Shown piece by piece: positions 55,642 through 63,508 of a DNA stretch of 64,000 nucleotides (position 1 is its first letter; every line of letters begins with the position of its first letter). Location: contig NZ_JAPQNS010000001.1 of NCBI RefSeq assembly GCF_028867935.1, positions 496,001-560,000 on the forward strand, given 5' to 3'. This DNA is from Flavobacterium sp. SUN052 (GTDB taxonomy: Bacteria; Bacteroidota; Bacteroidia; Flavobacteriales; Flavobacteriaceae). Position numbers and translations under genes: made by a program. The notes below the pieces were generated by a model. It saw only the letters and a list, made by a program, of their open reading frames with translations, was not told where the DNA came from and did no database searches.

Positions 55642-58600
55642 TTACCTCCCCATGACAAGTCTAGTCTGAGCCGGAGCGGTGTCGGCATCAAGCAGTTGAA
55701 TACTGATGGGGCCATCCTTATGAACAGTCCGGTCAATAGCCAGCGTAATGGTATGAACACCCTGCGGAAGATCGGTGATTACACCCCGATTGGTCAGTTT
55801 AAGTGGTTTCTGACCAACCCAGGCCGTGATACCGTTTGTTGTACTCATAGCCAGGTTCACGTTTCCTTTGCTGACCACTTCAATATCGAACCGAACAAAG
55901 CTATATCGCTTGCTGGTGCTGGTCTCAACAACGGGCAATTCGTCGACGGGCAGCTCTCCGGAAACCTTACCGTAGATGGGTTGAAAAGAGGCTTTGGTAT
56001 TGTCCTTCACCAGATAACCCAAGCCTTCGTTACGGATTTTAGTAGCAAGTTCTTTCGTGGGTGAAACGGTGCTCCAGCGACGGACAAACCGAGCGGTAGG
56101 CACCCTAAATTGCCCTGATTCGCCCATTTTGGACAGGAAACCAACCAGGTTTGTAAACTCTTCTTTATCCAGGCTGGCCGTTAAACCCGATGGCATCAGT
56201 GAGCCGGACACTTTCTCAATCACATTGATCTGGCTCTTGGGAATAGAAACTTCCTGCCCCGATACATCACGCAACACAATGTCGGCTGTTCCGTTGCTGA
56301 CCAAGTAACCCATCAGTTCGCTGCCGTCTTTTTTCGCCACGCGCTGAAGTTCGTAGCCTTCTTTGATGGATTGGTTCGGATAGAGAATAGACCGGATGAT
56401 GGTTTCGGCAGGTGAGCTCGTGCCCAAACTGCTCAGGTCAGGCCCGATGCGGCCGCCAGCCCCGCCAATCGCGTGGCAGGTAAGGCAGGCCAGACCACTT
56501 TTTCGGAACACAAGTTCTCCTTTGATCGGATCAGCTGTTTCTTTAATAGTTTTAGCCAGACTGGCGATTTCCGAATTTGTCAGTTCCTGCGGCATTTTTT
56601 CAACTGGCAGCGTTCCTCCAGAAGCCTCTAATGCCTTCGCCAACAGTTTGACACCTTCATCGTTGCGCCGGTTGTAGGGCACTTGTCGCTGCATCAGTTG
56701 CCGCCCTGCTTTGGCTACCGTTTCTGGGATTTTTTTTGCCGTTAATTCGTCGGCAAGGGCGCGGGCGCCGTCTTTATTTGTCAAAAACGCACCGAAAAGA
56801 CCCGACATATCGGTTTGGGCTGGTAAGGTTCGCAGTAACTCCGCGCTAATTCGGGCCGATTCCGTGGGGTTGACGCTAACCAACTGAGCGGCCGCAGCCA
56901 GCCGTAAATCGGCAGGGTTTTTGGTACTCGTCAAGTCCATGAGCGCTTTTTGAGCCTGCGCGGTTTTCATGAGGGCCAGCGCTCCTAAGGCTGCTTTTCG
57001 GTTGGCCTTGTCTTCTTTCTGAGCCAGACCAACCAGCGTTCCCGTTAGGTCTTCCAGCCGCCATAACCCAATGAGCCGAATGGCGCTGGCCGAGATTGAC
57101 TCGTCGGAGTTTTCGATGAACCCAGTGATCCGGTTCAGGTTTCCTTCAGGTTTAGCTCCCCGCCGGGCTGCTTCTTCCAACGTAGTCAATTGAGCGGCAA
57201 CCTGTTTTTGTCCACCGCTCGTAGCCTGAACAGCCTTGTTCAACAGGATGCTCAAATCAGCCGCTCGCCCAAATTTGGCTATCGAGCCCAGTACATCTTT
57301 TTGGTATTCGTCGGGAACCTGGTCATTCTGATACAGCTGCGCCAACTGCGAAACAGCTTCCGGGCTGCTTACTGATTTCAACGCAAAAACGGTCTTGGCC
57401 GCATTGCCGAAAAAGTTGGGTTCGGTTTTTAGCCGGGCAGACCAGAGCGGCTCCATTTCTCGGACGGTTTGCCACAGGGCATAGTCCAGAAACTCGTCCA
57501 TCGGGTTGTCCAGTACCGACAATGCCGTGCGGGCTGCTTCGGCTGTTCTTGCCGTGCGGAGCGCGATAACCGCTTCAAGCCGAACTTGCGGATGTTTGTC
57601 GGCCACGGCTTTGGTTAGCAGCGCCGGTACATTAGTAATCTTGGTGTGCCACAGCTCAAGAGCCCGCAAAGCCGCAGCTCTGGCTTTATGACTCTCGGTA
57701 TTTAACAAACTGAGCAGCAGCGGCTCATTAACCACTTCCAGGGTTTGATACAGCCACAGGGCTTCGAGCAACTGGTGTTCGTAATCAGGTTTTTTTTTGT
57801 CCAGATTCTGTACCCATTTCTGAAGTGCCGGAATCACTTCTTTGGCACCGTGAGATTTCAATACCTGCTTGGCCTGCGAGCGGGTCCAGTCTTCGGGTAG
57901 TTTCAGGGCGTCGAGTAGTTCAGGAACGCTCGCTTTGGTTAAATTTAGTTTAGGAACTAAGGGTCGGTTTTTAGCCACAATCCGCCAGATTCGGCCATGT
58001 TCCTGATCCCGCCGTGGGTCATGAAAGTCAACCTCACCATGTTGAATAATCGGGTTGTACCAGTCGGCCACGTAAATAGCCCCATCGGGACCAACGGAAA
58101 TATCGACGGGGCGGAAGGCCACATTATCCGTCCACACGAGATCTTCAACCTGCTTGGATGCATATCCACTGCCCTGTTCTTCCAGTTTGAACCGGTTGAT
58201 TCGGTTCGCCCGAAAGTCGTTGGTGATAACGCTGCCCTGCCATGATTCCGGCAGGTGCCGCCCCGAAATAACCTCAAGTCCACTGTGTTTAGGTTGCCCC
58301 GGATTTAAACCCCGCAGAATTCGGGCAGCACCTGGTGAGGTAACAAATGTGGCCCCTGGAAACGCGTAATTTATACCTTCGCCACCGGCACCGTCGGTCA
58401 AAAACGATTGACCCCAGCGGTCAAACTGCAAGCCCCACGGATTGATCAACCCTTTGGCATAGATGTCCAGCTCCAGTTTTTTGGGATTCAACTGCCAGAC
58501 CCCGCCACCTTCCAGCCGTTTAATGCCGGAGGGCGTTTCAACGTGGCTGTAGATATAGATAGACTGGTTGAAATACAAAAGGCCTTCAGGTCCCCAGCGG

Positions 58601-59121
58601 AAGGTATGGATCAGGTGGTGGGTATCGGCGGTACCAAAGCCGTTTAAGACCCGACGCTTTTTGTCCGCTTTACCATCGCCGTCGGTATCCATAAAGTGTA
58701 GAATTTCGGTTGAGTTGGCCACGTATACACCGCCATCACCGGGAAGAATGCCAGTAGGTGTCAGAAGTCCCTCGGCAAAAATGGTCGATTTGTCGGCTTT
58801 TCCATCGCCGTTGGTATCTTCCAGAACAAAAATCTTGTCGTTGGCTTCTTCCCCCGTTTTCAGGTGCGGATACGCCGTGCTGCTCACAATCCACAACCGG
58901 CCATCGGCATCCCAGTTCATCTGAATTGGCTTGGCTACCAGCGGTTCGGCGGCAAACAGGGTCACCTCAAATCCATCAGCAACTTTGAACGACTCCAGTT
59001 CGCGCTTGACATCAGGATCGGGGTTGTCTTTCCGGTCGTCCTGGTTAACTGAAGCGGTAAACAGCAAAAGGACCGGAATAATGAATAAACGGACAAGTCT
59101 CAGAGGCCAGGTAGTTTTCAT
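55642..59121 (-). CDS. PVC-type membrane-bound dehydrogenase/HEAT/cytochrome c protein
   Basis: The 1159-residue exported protein has several parts: a signal peptide, a PQQ/sorbosone-dehydrogenase-like propeller (LWIVSSTAYPHLKTGEE, DTNGDGKADK), a long HEAT-repeat region (about residues 400-830), a c-type heme site CLTCH near residues 879-883, and a C-terminal beta domain. It matches the Planctomycetes and Bacteroidetes family of giant putative dehydrogenases; electron donors and sugar substrate are unknown. It follows the SGNH gene by 9 bases and is 48 bases from the amidase gene, so a minus-strand operon is likely. Confidence 0.9.
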   Translation of the reverse strand: MKTTWPLRLVRLFIIPVLLLFTASVNQDDRKDNPDPDVKRELESFKVADGFEVTLFAAEPLVAKPIQMNWDADGRLWIVSSTAYPHLKTGEEANDKIFVLEDTNGDGKADKSTIFAEGLLTPTGILPGDGGVYVANSTEILHFMDTDGDGKADKKRRVLNGFGTADTHHLIHTFRWGPEGLLYFNQSIYIYSHVETPSGIKRLEGGGVWQLNPKKLELDIYAKGLINPWGLQFDRWGQSFLTDGAGGEGINYAFPGATFVTSPGAARILRGLNPGQPKHSGLEVISGRHLPESWQGSVITNDFRANRINRFKLEEQGSGYASKQVEDLVWTDNVAFRPVDISVGPDGAIYVADWYNPIIQHGEVDFHDPRRDQEHGRIWRIVAKNRPLVPKLNLTKASVPELLDALKLPEDWTRSQAKQVLKSHGAKEVIPALQKWVQNLDKKKPDYEHQLLEALWLYQTLEVVNEPLLLSLLNTESHKARAAALRALELWHTKITNVPALLTKAVADKHPQVRLEAVIALRTARTAEAARTALSVLDNPMDEFLDYALWQTVREMEPLWSARLKTEPNFFGNAAKTVFALKSVSSPEAVSQLAQLYQNDQVPDEYQKDVLGSIAKFGRAADLSILLNKAVQATSGGQKQVAAQLTTLEEAARRGAKPEGNLNRITGFIENSDESISASAIRLIGLWRLEDLTGTLVGLAQKEDKANRKAALGALALMKTAQAQKALMDLTSTKNPADLRLAAAAQLVSVNPTESARISAELLRTLPAQTDMSGLFGAFLTNKDGARALADELTAKKIPETVAKAGRQLMQRQVPYNRRNDEGVKLLAKALEASGGTLPVEKMPQELTNSEIASLAKTIKETADPIKGELVFRKSGLACLTCHAIGGAGGRIGPDLSSLGTSSPAETIIRSILYPNQSIKEGYELQRVAKKDGSELMGYLVSNGTADIVLRDVSGQEVSIPKSQINVIEKVSGSLMPSGLTASLDKEEFTNLVGFLSKMGESGQFRVPTARFVRRWSTVSPTKELATKIRNEGLGYLVKDNTKASFQPIYGKVSGELPVDELPVVETSTSKRYSFVRFDIEVVSKGNVNLAMSTTNGITAWVGQKPLKLTNRGVITDLPQGVHTITLAIDRTVHKDGPISIQLLDADTAPAQTRLVMGR

Positions 59122-59130
59122 TATGTTAGG

Positions 59131-60333
59131 CTACTTCAGAAGGGTAAGTTGATAAACTCTTGTTTTTGGCGTGCGGTGTAAAGCAATCTGTCCTTCGAGC
59201 CATTTGATAATGAAACTTTGCTCTTCGAGACCCTTGGCATGGCGTCCCTGCTCGTAGGAGCGAAAACCAAGAATATAGGTAGTGTTCAGGGGGCGGTACT
59301 GAAAGAAGAATAACTCGTTCTTTTTCAGGATCATCTGTCGTAATGCGGTCGCTTGGTCAAATGACCCGCCCTGGCGAATTTCGACGCCGGATTCCCATTC
59401 CTTAGCCGAAGCGGTTGTCACCGTCAACTTGTCGGCGGAGAGCGTGTAAAACCCCTTTTTCAGGCCTGCTATTTTCACTACCTGACCAGCATTGGCGATT
59501 TGATCACCGGTTTCGGGTGGAGGAAGTGGCAGATACGGTTCGTCGATGGTAAATGTTGAATTGGTGTTTTTCGACATCGTTATCGTCACTGGTTTCGTGC
59601 GGGGTGGCAGACCTAGCTTGCTTTCTAGAATCGTTGCCAGGTAATAGTAGCCTGTCTCGTTCAGATGGATGCCATTTTCGGTTATGGCTTTCTGCTTTCC
59701 GATTTCCTGAATAGGCTTAAAAATATCAATGAAGCGTTTGCCACGCTCGGCAGCTGTTTTTGCAATAGCCGCCGAATATACTTCCAGCATGGCGTTACGA
59801 CTGGCCGGGTGGGCCGCTGAGTCAGAAGTTAAAATTGGAATGGGCGACAACAAAATAGCCCGTGCGCCCAGGGAGTCAATTTTGTTGAGTAGCTTGTTTA
59901 GCCCTTCCTTAAAACTAGGTAAACCAGTCTCGCCGTCCTCCGCTTCGGTGTTGCCATAGGCCAGAAAAACGACGGTAGGTTGCGCTTTTGTCAGGGATTC
60001 CATCAGCAAATCATAACCGGTGGGCGGGTTGGTAATGGTGCTCCGGGCTACTCCGTATACATTGTCGCCTGTCCAGCCAAGGTTACGAAAGGTAAGGTCG
60101 CGGTCTGGCCAGCGGGTAGTCAGAGCCAGTTCCAGATAACCGTACTGGAAATCATTTTCGAACAGTGAACCACCCAGGAAAACCACGCGGTCGCCTTTTC
60201 TTAGTTCAAATGGTGAGTTAGGGGATTCAGAAACGGACTGGCGATTTTCCTGCGCGAAAGCCAATCCATTAAGGAAAGGGAGAAACAAGCACAAACTGCA
60301 AGCAAGCGTGGCCCAAATCTTAATCTGTCTCAT
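59131..60333 (-). CDS. SGNH/GDSL hydrolase family protein
   Basis: A signal peptide (residues 1-28) leads to an SGNH fold. Block I reads FLGGSLFEN (Ser56) instead of GDS, block III has AYGNTEAEDG, and the last block ENGIHLNETGY has His but Asn in place of the DxxH Asp. This variant set recurs, from memory, in SGNH proteins paired with PVC-type cytochromes, as here. It may deacetylate or de-esterify a polysaccharide. First gene of the probable operon running down to about 51502. Confidence 0.85.
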   Translation of the reverse strand: MRQIKIWATLACSLCLFLPFLNGLAFAQENRQSVSESPNSPFELRKGDRVVFLGGSLFENDFQYGYLELALTTRWPDRDLTFRNLGWTGDNVYGVARSTITNPPTGYDLLMESLTKAQPTVVFLAYGNTEAEDGETGLPSFKEGLNKLLNKIDSLGARAILLSPIPILTSDSAAHPASRNAMLEVYSAAIAKTAAERGKRFIDIFKPIQEIGKQKAITENGIHLNETGYYYLATILESKLGLPPRTKPVTITMSKNTNSTFTIDEPYLPLPPPETGDQIANAGQVVKIAGLKKGFYTLSADKLTVTTASAKEWESGVEIRQGGSFDQATALRQMILKKNELFFFQYRPLNTTYILGFRSYEQGRHAKGLEEQSFIIKWLEGQIALHRTPKTRVYQLTLLK

Positions 60334-60647
60334 GCACTATTCGTTAGAGGGACTTTTCGGTAGATCGGCTGCAATACGATAAGCGATCTAGTACATAAAG
60401 AACGTTAGGGCGTTTGATACTTCATTCAGCTACAAAAAATAATCAAAAGTGAGATCCCGCCGGTGCCGAGTGCGAGTCAATCGAATTGCAGCCGTTTTGA
60501 GTTTCATCCTGCCTATTAACCGGTTCACACACCAATTAATGCACTTGGCAGAACTCAGATTGGCAAAGGAGTAGCCCAGGATTTTTTTTGTGAAATCAAC
60601 GACGTGGTTGACCCATAGAACCCGCTTTACCAAAATTTTTCTTGATC
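60334..60647. other. Divergent intergenic region, no gene
   Basis: About 310 bases between the SGNH operon (leftward) and the cupin gene (rightward). A minus-strand frame at 60430-60633 has no ATG start and no recognisable family. I see no hairpin or clear promoter box. Confidence 0.3.
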
Positions 60648-61199
60648 ATGGCTTACACAAATAAAACGATTGCCAATACCCTGACCGGTCAGGCAATCCG
60701 GTTTAAACAAACTGCCAAGGACACAAACGGCCAGTTGCTCGATATGGATGCTACCTTTCGGGCCCATTCGCTGGAGCCAGCTCCGCATTTTCATCCGTAC
60801 CAGGCAGAGGACTTTCAGATTTTGTCGGGTGAACTCACGATTCGGGTCGATGGCACTCAACGGACGTTCCGGCAAGGCGAGTCGCTGCACATTCCCGCCA
60901 ACACGGTTCACTCAATGTGGAATCAGTCTGACCAGCCAACCACGGTGAACTGGCAGGTCAGACCAGCACTAGACACTGAGTACTTCTTCGAAACGCTTAC
61001 CGGGCTCGCCAATAATGGTAAAACCAAAGCCAATGGTATCCCGTCGGTGTTACAGCTTGTGTTGATTGCAAACCGGTTTTCAACTGTATTTCGGTTGGCC
61101 AAACCGGGCCGTACTGTTCAGAAAATTTTGTTCACACTACTCACCCCCATAGCTTATCTGGTTGGCTACCGACCCACCTACGCCGACTATCTCGATTAA
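60648..61199 (+). CDS. Cupin domain protein
   Basis: The 183-residue protein starts MAYTNKTIANTLTGQ. The double-stranded beta-helix carries metal ligands in HFHPYQAEDFQILSGEL (His, His, Glu-like) and in PANTVHSMWN (His). A 70-residue C-terminal part ends in a hydrophobic helix (KILFTLLTPIAYLVGY) that may associate with the membrane. Activity unknown; cupins range from dioxygenases to sugar binders. The next gene starts 48 bases later on the same strand. Confidence 0.85.
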   Translation: MAYTNKTIANTLTGQAIRFKQTAKDTNGQLLDMDATFRAHSLEPAPHFHPYQAEDFQILSGELTIRVDGTQRTFRQGESLHIPANTVHSMWNQSDQPTTVNWQVRPALDTEYFFETLTGLANNGKTKANGIPSVLQLVLIANRFSTVFRLAKPGRTVQKILFTLLTPIAYLVGYRPTYADYLD

Positions 61200-61246
61200 A
61201 GAGGAGCCTTTTGCTCTTGTATTTCCTACTTCATCAACAAACTTCT

Positions 61247-61831
61247 ATGCTTTACCTCTATTGGTTTTCAACGGGGCTCCTTTGGTTGAGTACTATGCTG
61301 ACAAACCCAGAAACGGTACAGGCCAATTATGAACAGTTGGTTGCCGCTGAACAGGCTTTTGCCCAATTGGCACTGGATCGGGGGATGCGGACGGCTTTCG
61401 TCGAAAACCTGGATGAACAATCCGTTGTCTTTCAAAACAACCGCTTTTTGCCGGGCAAAGCCACCTACCAACAACTTCCCGATGGGCCAGGCAAGCTAAC
61501 CTGGCGACCTGCATATGCCGAAATTTCGGCCTCGGGCACCTTGGGCTTTACCACTGGCCCTTATGAATTTCGCCAACGATCGATGAACGATGAACCGGTT
61601 AGTTACGGGCAGTTTACCAGTGTCTGGCATAAAACCGCAGCGGGGCGCTGGAAAGCATTGATTGACTTTGGCTGTACGCACGCACGCCCCACCCAACCCG
61701 AGCAGACCTTACAGCGCCCCCCTCAGTTTGCTCATAAAGTCAGCACTGCGATAGACACATCAGCTGTCGGCGAAGAACTGGAGCAAGTTGATATTGCTTT
61801 TGGTCAAACAGCACATACCCAATTGGCTTGA
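61247..61831 (+). CDS. NTF2-like (DUF4440) protein with signal-like N-terminus
   Basis: The N-terminus MLYLYWFSTGLLWLSTML is hydrophobic and may be a signal anchor. The rest (EQAFAQLALDRGMRTAFVEN, GDLTWRPAYAEIS-like strands, WHKTAAGRWKALIDFG) follows the DUF4440/SnoaL pattern. The start is the ATG at 61247. The last 20 or so residues are antisense to a decayed coding fragment and may not be part of the ancestral fold. Confidence 0.75.
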   Translation: MLYLYWFSTGLLWLSTMLTNPETVQANYEQLVAAEQAFAQLALDRGMRTAFVENLDEQSVVFQNNRFLPGKATYQQLPDGPGKLTWRPAYAEISASGTLGFTTGPYEFRQRSMNDEPVSYGQFTSVWHKTAAGRWKALIDFGCTHARPTQPEQTLQRPPQFAHKVSTAIDTSAVGEELEQVDIAFGQTAHTQLA

Positions 61832-61976
61832 GCTGGATTTCATAGGTTTTTCCAGCATACTGCTTTTCAAAAGTGGCATAGATTCGGTAGGCACCATAAT
61901 CCATTTTGATTCGGTAATGACCCTTGTTGTCCGTATGAACAGACGCCCCACTCGAATAAGGAAGTGGTGGACGTTT
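61812..61976 (-). pseudogene. Remnant of a carboxypeptidase-regulatory-like beta-sandwich domain
   Basis: Reading the minus strand from 61976 gives KRPPLPYSSGASVHTDNKGH then YRIKMDYGAYRIYATFEKQ and AGKTYEIQLKPIG: a clear beta-sandwich pattern of the carboxypeptidase regulatory-like/prealbumin-like type. It begins immediately after, and in frame with, the TGA stop of the SRPBCC gene, has no start codon of its own, and fades where it enters the opposite-strand NTF2-like gene. I interpret it as a fossil of a larger gene. Confidence 0.6.
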
Positions 61977-62432
61977 TCATGCGGTTAAGAGGGTGTGGCT
62001 GGCTGTTTCGAGTTGCTGCTTAAGGCTGGCTATGTCTTTGGTAAGTTGCTTGCGGAGGAAATAGTCAATAATCGGCGACAGTATACCTAGCAATCCGGTG
62101 GGCTCTAAGCTGAGCTGGTAGGTGAAACGCGTGCCGGAATACTGTTTTTCGAAGAGCCGCTTGCCGCGTGCTTTCACCGGTCCACTAATGGAGCGCAAAG
62201 CCGTTCGGCGATTGGTCTCAGCCACAGCGACTTCTGCCTGAATAACAACCCGGCGACCCATGAATGTTATTATTTCCTGAACACTCGTTCCAGCTTTGGC
62301 AGGACCATCTGAACTTTGCTGCATTTTTACGATGCCAGTGCGCCAGCGAACGTCATTTTCGTAGTTCGCCAGATACGCGTATACTTCAGCAATGGGTCGT
62401 TGAATAATCGTGGATATTCGGATGGTGATCAT
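61977..62432 (-). CDS. SRPBCC family protein
   Basis: The 151-residue protein opens MITIRISTIIQRPIAEVYAY and follows the START/Bet v1-like helix-grip pattern (polyketide cyclase/dehydrase family): ANYENDVRWRTGI, TSVQEIITFMGRR, RFTYQLSLEP and a long C-terminal helix. It probably binds a hydrophobic ligand. Its stop is followed in the same frame by the fossil beta-sandwich coding sequence. Confidence 0.85.
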   Translation of the reverse strand: MITIRISTIIQRPIAEVYAYLANYENDVRWRTGIVKMQQSSDGPAKAGTSVQEIITFMGRRVVIQAEVAVAETNRRTALRSISGPVKARGKRLFEKQYSGTRFTYQLSLEPTGLLGILSPIIDYFLRKQLTKDIASLKQQLETASHTLLTA

Positions 62433-62571
62433 AGTGTGTTTTGTCTAGTATTTGTTTCGACAAAACAAGCGTGTGAATGAGAGTCAGACAGGTGATTTTC
62501 TCTGAACTGTGGCAAGCGATATGCGAACGCCTGGTTAAGATATTTGATTGGCGCTAGGTTTCTCAAACGCG
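62433..62571. other. Intergenic region upstream of SRPBCC
   Basis: No gene. It should hold the SRPBCC promoter on the minus strand; I see no clear TAnnTTTG match. Confidence 0.25.
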
Positions 62572-62605
62572 CAACGCCTTTCTAAATCAATTTAGAAAGG
62601 CGTTG
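62572..62605. repeat. Perfect 16-bp inverted repeat with 2-base loop
   Basis: CAACGCCTTTCTAAAT (62572-62587) pairs perfectly with ATTTAGAAAGGCGTTG (62590-62605). There is no T-run on either side, so it is an atypical terminator at best; a binding site or remnant palindromic element is possible. It lies 130 bases downstream of the 34-residue gene and upstream of SRPBCC. Confidence 0.7.
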
Positions 62606-62735
62606 AAAATGGAGATTGGCATGAACGTGTTGCCGCTTTAGACGCAGAATTGTGGTCTCGATAGCAGACTTTGGTGCTGCCTGAAAATTGATTTTAATCG
62701 TACGGCCACTGTATGAATTGAGGAGTTAACTAACG

Positions 62736-62840
62736 TTAGTCACGCTTTGATTTCTTCTCCCGCTTCTCTTCCTTTTTTTCTTTTGGCGTTTTCAACGGCT
62801 CTTTTTTCGTGTTCTTTTGGGCATTCTGACTCTTTGCCAT
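62736..62840 (-). CDS. 34-residue Lys/Glu-rich protein
   Basis: A very short gene translating to MAKSQNAQKNTKKEPLKTPK plus a Lys/Glu-rich end ...KKSKRD. The bias to Lys, Glu, Thr and Asn is not what its other frames show; one of those stays open longer (to 62964) but gives an unremarkable product. From memory, similar tiny MAKSQN-type proteins occur in Bacteroidetes. Probably an intrinsically disordered, cationic protein; function unknown. Confidence 0.65.
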   Translation of the reverse strand: MAKSQNAQKNTKKEPLKTPKEKKEEKREKKSKRD

Positions 62841-62979
62841 AAGGGTTCTGTTTAGAGGTTTTTATTGGTGATAAAATCAAGTAAATATAACCTTTATTCC
62901 GAATCGGATGGCTTGCGTTGCTCCACCAAAAGTGTGCCAGTTTAGTCGATAAAACTGCTTCCAAAGCCCAGTGAGCCGT

Positions 62980-63189
62980 TCATTGAAGGCTCATTTTACT
63001 GCGGGTGAAGCGTATCGCCAGGTAAGTATACCCTACGATTGCACTTGTTTCGATGATGGCTTCTGCACCATTTTGGGCGTAAATGCCTGTTTTAAAGTCC
63101 TGAACCCAATCAACTAGTGCAAAGCAGTAGCCCACAAGACAGAGGAGCCCACCTAAAGTCAACAAAAAAAAGAGTACGTATAAACGCAT
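62980..63189 (-). CDS. Small membrane protein
   Basis: A 69-residue protein with an N-terminal hydrophobic helix (LYVLFFLLTLGGLLCLVGYC) and a second one (AEAIIETSAIVGYTYLAI) ending in basic residues, so probably two membrane spans. No family recognised. It lies upstream of the 34-residue gene on the same strand. Confidence 0.55.
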   Translation of the reverse strand: MRLYVLFFLLTLGGLLCLVGYCFALVDWVQDFKTGIYAQNGAEAIIETSAIVGYTYLAIRFTRSKMSLQ

Positions 63190-63316
63190 AACGTATGAGT
63201 GATTGGTAAGTAAAATAAACCTATTAAATCGACAGAGTAATTGTCTGGTTTATGAGACAATGATCTTGCCAATTGGTTTAGTTAGGTTACACAATATTAC
63301 TGATTAATAGCAATAG

Positions 63317-63348
63317 AAACGCCCCACTCCGTGAGAAGTAGGGCGTTT
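63317..63348 (-). terminator. Possible terminator and hairpin cluster after the FAD oxidoreductase
   Basis: AAACGCCC pairs with GGGCGTTT around a 16-base loop, with an A/T tract on the outer side. Two smaller hairpins follow toward the gene (near 63381-63399 and 63401-63417, CGTTATG/CATAACG). They lie 90-190 bases beyond the oxidoreductase stop, so the 319-base gap is a structured 3' region without a gene. Confidence 0.5.
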
Positions 63349-63508
63349 TGTTGGCAATAGTGTATATGAGTTAGGGAGTCCTGTTATAGCGCTAAACAGG
63401 CGTTATGGTTCATAACGTCAAATCTGTCGTTTTGTTCATATATAATCAATTATTTTTTTACGAATCAGTTCCGCGAATGTACAGCACAGTCTGGCGTCTT
63501 GCTGAGCG

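Noticed and set aside
60430..60633. Minus-strand frame with a faint IS3 transposase-like segment (VDFTKKILGYSFANLSS)
   Set aside because: No ATG, no inverted ends and no other transposase motif. The resemblance is too weak to call an insertion-sequence remnant.
62740..62964. 74-codon frame overlapping the 34-residue gene
   Set aside because: Its product lacks any pattern, whereas the overlapping shorter frame gives a coherent Lys/Glu-rich protein.
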